From an uncultured Collinsella sp. (lineage in GTDB: Bacteria; Actinomycetota; Coriobacteriia; Coriobacteriales; Coriobacteriaceae): a stretch of 28,517 bases of DNA. This document shows positions 22,605-28,517 of the stretch, one piece after another; position 1 is the first letter of the stretch; every line of letters begins with the position of its first letter. The position numbers were made by a program, and so were the translations under genes. Under the pieces are notes generated by a model. That model ran no database searches and was not told the DNA's origin. It saw nothing but the letters and a program-made list of their open reading frames with translations. The DNA is taken from NCBI GenBank assembly GCA_959020035.1, contig CAUEQX010000007.1, forward strand, positions 1 to 28,517, in the 5' to 3' direction.

Positions 22605-24608
22605 ATGTCGAAGCAAGCGGTCGTTGGAATCTTGGCGCATGTCGATGCCGGCAAGACCACGCTGGCCGAGGCCATGCTGTTCAACGCGGGTCGCATTCGC
22701 AAGCGCGGTCGCGTGGACGATGGCGATTCGCACCTGGATACGAGCGAGATTGAGCGCGAGCGCGGCATTACGATTTTCTCGTCGCAGGCCGTGCTCGACC
22801 ATGGCGATACCCACGTCATGCTCGTGGATGCACCGGGGCATGTCGATTTTTCTGCCGAGGCGGAGCGCACATTGCGCGCGCTCGACTATGCGATTTTGGT
22901 TGTGGGCGCCAATGATGGCGTGCAGGGGCACACCGAAACCCTGTGGCGCCTGCTTGCACGCTATGACATTCCGACGTTCATCTTTATCAACAAGATCGAT
23001 TTGGAGAATCCCGGCCGCGATGTTTTGCTGGCACAACTCGAACAGCGTCTTTCCGAGGGCTGCCTGGATGCCGACGAACTGCTGGCGGGCGGGGCCGTTC
23101 AGGAGGATGCTGCTGCGTTAGACGAGGAAGCGCTCGAGGAGTTTCTCGACGCAGGGGAGCTTTCGACTGCCACGCTTTCGCGGCTGGTCGCAGAGCGAAA
23201 GTTGTTTCCCTGCTTTGCGGGCTCGGCGCTCAAGGACCAAGGCGTGGACGAGCTGCTGGATGGCATATGCGCGCTGATGCGCGAACAGACGTGGCTCCCA
23301 GAGTTTGCCGCGCGCGTCTACCGCGTGAGCCGCGGGGATCGCGGCGAGCGCTTGGCTTGGGTTAAAGTGACCGGCGGCACGCTGCGCGCAAAACAGATGA
23401 TCAGCGGGCATTCCAGTGCCGAGGCATGGGAGCAGAAGGTCGATCAGGTCCGCATCTATGACGGCGAGAAGTATGAGCTTGCCCAAGAAGTTGCTGCTGG
23501 CGGTATTTGTGCCGTGACGGGTCTTGCGCACGTTCGCCCAGGGGACGCCTTGGGCGCGGAATCCGCGTGCGATGCGCCCGTCATTGCGCCAGTTCTCACC
23601 TATACGGTGCTTCCGGGCGAACACGATGTCCATGCGGTGTTCAAAGCGTTGACTGAGCTGGCGGACGAAGATCCCATGCTCGGCGTAAGCTGGAATACGC
23701 ATCTCGAGCAGATTCACCTGCAGTTGATGGGCGCCGTGCAGCTCGAGGTCGTGCAGCGGGTGTTGGCAGATCGCTTTGGCCTTTCGGTTGCGTTTGAGCC
23801 CGGCGGCATCCTCTATAAGGAGACTATCTCGCAGCCGGCCGAGGGCGTGGGCCACTTTGAGCCGCTGCGCCACTATGCCGAGGTGCATCTACGCTTGGAG
23901 CCGTTGCCAGCGGGCTCGGGCGTGCAGTTTGGTACCGTGGCCTCGACCGACGAGCTCGATCTTAACTGGCAACGTCTGGCGCTCACCAACGCCATGGAGC
24001 GCGATCACCTGGGCGTGCTGACCGGCTCGCCCATCACCGATATTCGCATTACGCTCACGGGCGGCCGTGCGCATGCCAAGCACACCGAGGGCGGCGATTT
24101 TCGCCAGGCCACGTATCGCGCGATTCGCCAAGGTTTGATGCAGGCGCGTGAGGCCGGCGCGGCGGTGCTGTTGGAGCCGTGGTATCGCTTTGAGCTCGAG
24201 GTGCCGGGGGAGTGCGTGGGCCGGGCGCTCTCGGATGCCACGCGCATGGGTGCCGAGTACGAGCCGCCAACGATGACAGGCGATCGGGCGACGCTCGTGG
24301 GTCGCGTACCGGCATCCGAGGTGCAGGACTATGCCCTGGAGGTGGCTGCCTACACGAGCGGTCGCGGACATCTGTACCTAGAGTTTGCCGGCTATGCGGC
24401 TTGCCATGATGCTGAGCGCGTCATCGAGGCGGCCACCTATGAGCCCGAGGCCGATCTGCCCAACACGCCCGATTCGGTCTTTTGCTCTCACGGTGCCGGT
24501 TACACGGTCAAATGGTACGACGTACCCGCCGCGGCGCACGTAAAGATCGATCCCGCCACCTTTCGCCCCTGGCGAGCAGCAGACGCCGAGTTTTTCGGCC
24601 ATAGGTGA
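22605..24608 (+). CDS. TetM/EF-G-like ribosomal translational GTPase
   Basis: 667 residues, a little longer than TetM/TetO (about 640). G1 AHVDAGKTT at 11-19, switch RGIT at 53-56, DAPGH at 75-79 and NKID at 129-132. The order of domains is that of EF-G and ribosomal protection proteins: G domain, beta-barrel (about 245-330), domain III with MLGVSWNTHLEQIHLQLMG (from 380), domain IV with TGGRAHAKHTEGGDF (about 485-499), and domain V ending in the SHGAGYTVKWYDVP segment. That C-terminal segment is typical of chromosomal paralogs rather than of acquired tet(M)/tet(W). AAGAGGAG precedes the ATG at 22605. It acts on the ribosome; whether it protects against tetracycline or has a housekeeping role is undetermined. 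Confidence 0.85.
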   Translation: MSKQAVVGILAHVDAGKTTLAEAMLFNAGRIRKRGRVDDGDSHLDTSEIERERGITIFSSQAVLDHGDTHVMLVDAPGHVDFSAEAERTLRALDYAILVVGANDGVQGHTETLWRLLARYDIPTFIFINKIDLENPGRDVLLAQLEQRLSEGCLDADELLAGGAVQEDAAALDEEALEEFLDAGELSTATLSRLVAERKLFPCFAGSALKDQGVDELLDGICALMREQTWLPEFAARVYRVSRGDRGERLAWVKVTGGTLRAKQMISGHSSAEAWEQKVDQVRIYDGEKYELAQEVAAGGICAVTGLAHVRPGDALGAESACDAPVIAPVLTYTVLPGEHDVHAVFKALTELADEDPMLGVSWNTHLEQIHLQLMGAVQLEVVQRVLADRFGLSVAFEPGGILYKETISQPAEGVGHFEPLRHYAEVHLRLEPLPAGSGVQFGTVASTDELDLNWQRLALTNAMERDHLGVLTGSPITDIRITLTGGRAHAKHTEGGDFRQATYRAIRQGLMQAREAGAAVLLEPWYRFELEVPGECVGRALSDATRMGAEYEPPTMTGDRATLVGRVPASEVQDYALEVAAYTSGRGHLYLEFAGYAACHDAERVIEAATYEPEADLPNTPDSVFCSHGAGYTVKWYDVPAAAHVKIDPATFRPWRAADAEFFGHR

Positions 24609-24637
24609 TAGAGGGTCAGTTCCTTTGTCGTATGCTA

Positions 24638-24667
24638 TTGGTGTAACTCGGTACAAGTTGGTATAAC
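24638..24667 (+). promoter_or_regulatory. Likely promoter of the ATPase-UvrA2 operon
   Basis: -35 TTGGTG (24638-24643), 18-bp spacer, -10 TATAAC (24662-24667). The region has GGTGTAAC and GGTATAAC as near-repeats (24640 and 24660) and an AGTT/AACT dyad around the -10, which might be a regulator site. Confidence 0.45.
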
Positions 24668-24701
24668 TATTACCAGGGTTTGCCAATCCGAGGAGGCCGA
24701 C

Positions 24702-25820
24702 ATGAATCCAAATCCCTTTAAGCCAACGGCAGGCAAGCGGCCTCCGATGCTCATCGGTCGCGAGTCGGTCATCGAAGATTTCGAGGAAGGACTCGATAAC
24801 GGCGCCGGAGCGCCGGGCAGGCTCATGCTCATTACGGGAAACCGCGGCTGTGGCAAAACGGTTCTCCTGCGGGAGCTGCAACGTCTAGCCAGCGAGCGCG
24901 GATGGGCGGTTGTCTCCGATTCCGCTTCGCTTGGCTTATGCGACCGATTGGCCGACGCGCTTCGCTCGAATAAACCCGTTGTGACGTCAATGGAGTTCGG
25001 TCCGTCGTTTGGCCGGATGTCAGTCGAGGCGGCGCGAGCAAAGGGCGAAACGTTGCGAGGGCTGGTCAACGAGCGCCTCAAGAAGCTCGGTCCAGGCAAG
25101 GGCACACTGTTTGCGATTGACGAGTCGCAATCTGCGTCTATCGAGGAACTGTCGGCTCTTGCCGTTCTCCATCAGCAGGTGCTCGGAGACCAGGATGCCA
25201 CGGGCTTGTCCGATAGCGACCAGCGCGGTCTTGCGCTGGTGTTTGCCGGCTTACCCAGTATGGTTGACGATCTGCTCGAAGAGCCGAGCGTGACGTTTTT
25301 GCGGCGTGCCCAGCAGCGTACGTTGGGGGCGATCTCTTTGCCCAAGGTACGCGATTCGTATATCCAGACGGTCAAAGACGCTGGTCTTTACGTTGACGCG
25401 GAGACGGCGGACCTTGCGGCACGCAAGAGCATGGGGCATCCATATATGGTTCAGCTGGTGGGCTATTACATGTGGCGGTCTGCTGTTCGACGCGGCTCGC
25501 AGGTCATCGAAAGGCGCGATGTCGAGGATGGCCATGCGGATGCCGTCTCCGAGTTCTACGAAGCGGTTGACGCGCCCCTGTATTACGGGCTGCGCAGTCC
25601 ACAGCGCCTTTTTATCGAGGCTATGGCGGTTGACGAGAACAAACCGACGCGCATGGCGGATATCATTGAGCGTTGTGATCGTACCCAGAGCTGGGCGAGT
25701 AAATATCGCGCAAGCCTGATTCGCGAGCGCGTCATCGAGGCTGCCGGATACGGCCTCGTCCGGTTTACCGTGCCCATGTTGGGCGCGTACGTTCGCGATC
25801 GAGTTTTATGGCATGAGTAG
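24702..25820 (+). CDS. AAA family ATPase with C-terminal winged helix
   Basis: 372 residues. After a short proline-rich opening (PNPFKPTAGKRPP) comes LIGRESVIEDFEEGL, then Walker A GNRGCGKT at 46-53 and Walker B TLFAIDES at 135-142, with a probable sensor at LVFAGLPSM (about 182-190). This is the Orc/Cdc6-like or archaeal-ATPase style of P-loop protein (AAA_16/ATPase_2). The last 75 residues look like a winged helix (RMADIIERCDRTQSWASKYR, then VIEAAGYGLVRFTVP). GAGGAGGCC precedes the ATG. The stop lies inside the UvrA2 gene (overlap 25813-25820), so both proteins are co-translated. The same C-terminal pattern ends a second ATPase at the right edge of the window. Function unknown; DNA binding is inferred. 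Confidence 0.8.
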   Translation: MNPNPFKPTAGKRPPMLIGRESVIEDFEEGLDNGAGAPGRLMLITGNRGCGKTVLLRELQRLASERGWAVVSDSASLGLCDRLADALRSNKPVVTSMEFGPSFGRMSVEAARAKGETLRGLVNERLKKLGPGKGTLFAIDESQSASIEELSALAVLHQQVLGDQDATGLSDSDQRGLALVFAGLPSMVDDLLEEPSVTFLRRAQQRTLGAISLPKVRDSYIQTVKDAGLYVDAETADLAARKSMGHPYMVQLVGYYMWRSAVRRGSQVIERRDVEDGHADAVSEFYEAVDAPLYYGLRSPQRLFIEAMAVDENKPTRMADIIERCDRTQSWASKYRASLIRERVIEAAGYGLVRFTVPMLGAYVRDRVLWHE

Positions 25821-28326
25821 GGTGATAAAGGTGACGGAACAGAAGATGAACCCGCAGGCTATCGAGGTGCGTGGCGCGCGCGTTCATAACCTTAAAGACA
25901 TCGATATCGATATTCCGCTGGGAAAGCTTGTGGGCATTGCCGGCGTGTCGGGTTCGGGCAAGAGTTCGCTGGCGCTGGGGGTTCTTTATGCCGAGGGCTC
26001 GCGCCGTTACCTGGAGGCGCTCAGCACCTATACTCGCCGTCGTCTGACGCAGGCCGAACATGCCCAGGTGGATGAGGTCTTGCACGTGCCGGCGGCGCTC
26101 GCGCTGCACCAGCGTCCGAGCGTGCCGGGCGTGCGCTCGACCTTTGGCACCATGACCGAGCTCAACAATAGCCTGCGTCTGCTCTTTAGCCGCTGTGCCC
26201 ATCACGTGTGCCCGCATTGCGGGGCGCGCGTGGAGCCAAGCCTTAACGTGGCCGCAGGCCTGTCGCTCACGTGTCCGACATGCGGCCGCGCGTTTTACGC
26301 TCCGAGCGCCGAGGACCTTGCCTTTAACAGCGGCGGCGCGTGTCCCACTTGTGGCGGCACCGGCGTTATGCGCGAGGTGGACGAGGCAAGCCTGGTGCCC
26401 GACGAGTCAAAGACTATCAACGAAGGCGCGGTGCTTCCCTGGGGCACGCTCATGTGGGATCTGATGAAGCAGGTGGCAGGCGAGATGGGCGTACGCACCG
26501 ACGTGCCGTTTAACCAGCTCACGCCTCAAGAGCGCGACATCGTGTTTCATGGTCCGGCGGTTAAGAAACACATTCTCTACGTTCCCAAAAACGGTGAGGG
26601 CGCCACGCCGCTCGACTTCACCTATTACAACGCCGTCTATACCGTCGAGAACGCACTCGCAAAGGTCAAAGACGATAAGGGTCTCAAACGCGTTGCACGC
26701 TTTTTGCGCGAGGGAGCATGCCGCGATTGCGGTGGCACGCGTCTCTCCGAGGCTGCACGCCAGCCCCAGGTGTGCGGTATCAATCTGGCGCAGGCCGCGG
26801 CCATGACGCTGGGTGAGGCGATTGAGTGGGTGCGCGGGGTGCCCGTATCCTTGCTGCCCGAGATGCGGCCCATGGCAACGGATATCTGCGATTCGTTTTT
26901 GGGCGCGGCCCGTCGCCTGGTCGACTTGGGCCTCGATTACCTTTCGCTCGATCGTGCTGGCGCCACGCTCTCCACGGGTGAGCGCCAGCGCGTGCAGCTT
27001 GCTCGCGTGGTGCGCAACCGGTCGACAGGCGTGCTTTATGTGCTGGACGAGCCTTCGATCGGCTTGCATCCAGCCAATGTCGACGGCTTGGTGGGCGTGA
27101 TGCGCGATCTGGTGGATGACGGCAACACCGTGGTTGTTGTCGACCACGACACGCGCGTACTGGCGGAAGCCGACTATCTGGTCGAGATGGGCCCCGTTGC
27201 CGGAGCAGGCGGCGGCAATGTGATCGCCGCGGGTACGGTAGACGAGGTCGAACAATCGCAAAGCAGCCGCATCGCCCCGTTTTTGCGCGCAGAGTCCAAG
27301 CGCTTGCGTCCGCAGGTGACTGACGAGGAAATGTTCGACCAGGGCCATATCCGCATGGCGACCGATGCCATCCATACCGTCAAGCCGCTCGAAGTCGATA
27401 TCCCGCGCGGCCGCCTTGTCGCGGTGACGGGCGTTTCGGGTTCGGGTAAGACGACGTTGGTGCTCGAGACGCTCATCCCGGCGCTCAAGGCGCAGGCAGC
27501 CGGCGAGCGCCTGCCGGGGCACGTGCGTTGGGTCGATGCCGAGGGCATTGCGCGTGCCAACCTGATTGACGCTACGCCCATCGGCGCCAACGTGCGCTCG
27601 ACGGTGGCGACCTATGCCGACATCCATGATGAGCTGCGCCGCGCCTTCGCCCGTACGTCCGAGGCCAAGGCAGCCGGCTACAAGGCGGGTGCCTTTAGTT
27701 ACAACACTGGCGCCTTGCGGTGCCCTACGTGCGACGGCACGGGATCGATATCGCTCGACGTGCAGTTTTTGCCCGATGTCGAGATCGTCTGCCCGGCATG
27801 TCGCGGCTCACGTTATGCAGACGCGGCTTCGCATATCCATCGCGAGGGCAAGGACGGGAGTCTCCTTACGTTGCCGCAGCTCATGGACATGAGTGTGGAC
27901 GAGGCCATCGACGCCACACTGGGGCTCAAGAAGGTTCAGACGCGCTTGCAGACCTTACACGACCTGGGCTTGGGCTATCTCACCTTGGGTGAGCCCACAC
28001 CGGCGCTTTCGGGCGGTGAGGCACAGCGCCTTAAGCTCGCGAGCGAGATGGGCCGCGTGCAGGACGACGCCGTATTCGTATTCGACGAGCCCACGATCGG
28101 ACTACATCCGCTCGATGTCCAGGTGCTGTTGAACGTGTTTGACGGCCTCGTTGCCAAGGGCGCCACAGTTATCGTGATCGAGCATGACCTCGACTTTATC
28201 TGTAACGCCGATTACGTGATTGACATGGGCCCGGGCGGTGGCGATGCGGGCGGGCAAATCGTCTGCGCCGGTACGCCGGGCGACATCGCAGTTTGCTCCG
28301 CAAGCATCACCGGCCGCTATCTATAG
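25813..28326 (+). CDS. Class II UvrA-like excinuclease subunit (UvrA2), lacking the UvrB-binding domain
   Basis: 837 residues against about 940 for UvrA. Two ABC modules: Walker A GVSGSGKS at 44-51 and GVSGSGKT at 540-547; signatures LSTGERQR at 386 (Thr in place of Gly) and LSGGEAQR at 732; Walker B VLDEPSIGLHP and VFDEPTIGLHP. Zinc-type CxxC pairs occur at 133/136, 154/157, 177/180 and in the second half (CPTCDGTG, CPACRGSR). The distance from Walker A to signature in the first half is about 115 residues shorter than in UvrA, while the second half is normal: where the UvrB-binding domain should sit there is only EPSLNVAAGLSLT. The protein probably binds damaged or intercalated DNA without recruiting UvrB; UvrA2 proteins elsewhere are linked to DNA-drug tolerance. 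The ATG at 25813 overlaps the ATPase stop; GTG at 25831 and ATG at 25846 are other possible starts. Confidence 0.9.
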   Translation: MSRVIKVTEQKMNPQAIEVRGARVHNLKDIDIDIPLGKLVGIAGVSGSGKSSLALGVLYAEGSRRYLEALSTYTRRRLTQAEHAQVDEVLHVPAALALHQRPSVPGVRSTFGTMTELNNSLRLLFSRCAHHVCPHCGARVEPSLNVAAGLSLTCPTCGRAFYAPSAEDLAFNSGGACPTCGGTGVMREVDEASLVPDESKTINEGAVLPWGTLMWDLMKQVAGEMGVRTDVPFNQLTPQERDIVFHGPAVKKHILYVPKNGEGATPLDFTYYNAVYTVENALAKVKDDKGLKRVARFLREGACRDCGGTRLSEAARQPQVCGINLAQAAAMTLGEAIEWVRGVPVSLLPEMRPMATDICDSFLGAARRLVDLGLDYLSLDRAGATLSTGERQRVQLARVVRNRSTGVLYVLDEPSIGLHPANVDGLVGVMRDLVDDGNTVVVVDHDTRVLAEADYLVEMGPVAGAGGGNVIAAGTVDEVEQSQSSRIAPFLRAESKRLRPQVTDEEMFDQGHIRMATDAIHTVKPLEVDIPRGRLVAVTGVSGSGKTTLVLETLIPALKAQAAGERLPGHVRWVDAEGIARANLIDATPIGANVRSTVATYADIHDELRRAFARTSEAKAAGYKAGAFSYNTGALRCPTCDGTGSISLDVQFLPDVEIVCPACRGSRYADAASHIHREGKDGSLLTLPQLMDMSVDEAIDATLGLKKVQTRLQTLHDLGLGYLTLGEPTPALSGGEAQRLKLASEMGRVQDDAVFVFDEPTIGLHPLDVQVLLNVFDGLVAKGATVIVIEHDLDFICNADYVIDMGPGGGDAGGQIVCAGTPGDIAVCSASITGRYL

Positions 28327-28327
28327 A

Positions 28328-28362
28328 CAATGAGGCAAAGGGACAGTCCCTTTGCCTCATTG
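28328..28362. repeat. 35-bp perfect palindrome with GGGACAGTCCC core
   Basis: Arms CAATGAGGCAAAGGGAC (28328-28344) and its exact complement (28346-28362) around a single A. It fills the gap between the convergent UvrA2 and second ATPase genes (40 bp) and could terminate both, though no U-run follows. The GGGACAG core links it to the hairpin at 19715-19751. Confidence 0.85.
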
Positions 28363-28366
28363 ATGC

Positions 28367-28517
28367 CTATTTCACGCATTGAGCTGCGAGATAGTCGCGG
28401 AAGAATGGCAATTCAAATGCGACGAGCCCTCGTCCTCGCTCCCCGATGATGCCGGCGTCTATCATGCGGCGTCGGTAGCGGGAGACCTGCTGCGGCGAAC
28501 GCTTAGGGCGCTCGACA
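28367..28517 (-). CDS. C-terminal end of a second ATPase-like protein (5' part outside window)
   Basis: A minus-strand frame runs from the right edge to a TAG at 28367-28369, about 50 codons. It reads VERPKRSPQQVSRYRRRM then IDAGIIGERGRGLVAFELPF and FRDYLAAQCVK. This lines up with the C-terminus of the ATPase at 24702-25820: both have R-x-x-Q/S, S-x-YR, I-x-x-x-x-I, G-x-GLV-x-F-x-x-P, then Y. I therefore call it the winged-helix tail of a related AAA ATPase, convergent with UvrA2. No ATPase motif is visible because the rest is outside the window. Confidence 0.65.
   Translation of the reverse strand, partial: VERPKRSPQQVSRYRRRMIDAGIIGERGRGLVAFELPFFRDYLAAQCVK

Noticed and set aside
22605..24608. 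Acquired tetracycline-resistance gene tet(M)/tet(W)
   Set aside because: Base composition and codon use match the neighbours, no mobile element is next to it, and the C-terminal segment is that of chromosomal paralogs. Resistance cannot be claimed.

Overview
The window is GC-rich, gene-dense bacterial chromosome, almost entirely protein-coding on both strands, with no rRNA, tRNA or CRISPR array that I can see. Codon and base composition, strong AGGAGG-type ribosome binding sites, and short extragenic repeats built on a GGGGACGTTCTT core suggest a gut actinobacterium of the Coriobacteriia, most likely Collinsella or a close relative. This placement is an inference from general familiarity and not from any search.

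Layout. (1) 1-6.3 kb is a signalling block. A solute-binding protein, cut by the left edge, overlaps a hybrid histidine kinase/receiver. Converging on it is a second hybrid kinase that has two solute-binding domains fused to it, followed by a flavin/PNPOx-fold protein. (2) 6.35-6.53 kb is a tandem/palindromic repeat element in a divergent promoter region. (3) 6.57-9.0 kb carries a two-TM potassium channel, a LOG-family nucleotide hydrolase and a ClC-type anion transport protein. (4) 9.1-11.15 kb is a GntR(YtrA-type)/ABC ATPase/ABC-2 permease operon on the minus strand with a visible inverted-repeat operator. (5) 11.2-14.5 kb has prfC, then a VUT-family (queuosine-precursor-type) transporter and a short-chain dehydrogenase behind a structured leader. 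(6) 14.5-18.7 kb holds ung, an EamA/DMT exporter divergent from a LysR regulator, and a MATE exporter. (7) 18.73-18.86 kb is a second copy of the repeat element. (8) 18.9-22.3 kb contains an RlmA-type rRNA methyltransferase, a small membrane protein, a 47-residue one-TM microprotein, RsmJ, a Zn-ribbon miniprotein and a GNAT acetyltransferase. (9) 22.3-28.5 kb has a TetM/EF-G-like ribosomal GTPase, an AAA ATPase overlapping a class-II UvrA (UvrA2) gene and, cut by the right edge, the C-terminus of a second ATPase related to the first.

How parts work together. The two sensor kinases share C-terminal halves and probably arose by duplication; neither has an output-domain response regulator in view. 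Translation and RNA modification are well represented (prfC, TetM-like GTPase, RlmA-like, RsmJ, and possibly queuosine salvage), but these genes are scattered rather than in one operon. The least ordinary items are the pair of composite repeat elements in divergent promoters, the candidate preQ1-type leader before the VUT gene, and the ATPase-UvrA2 couple flanked by a second, related ATPase.
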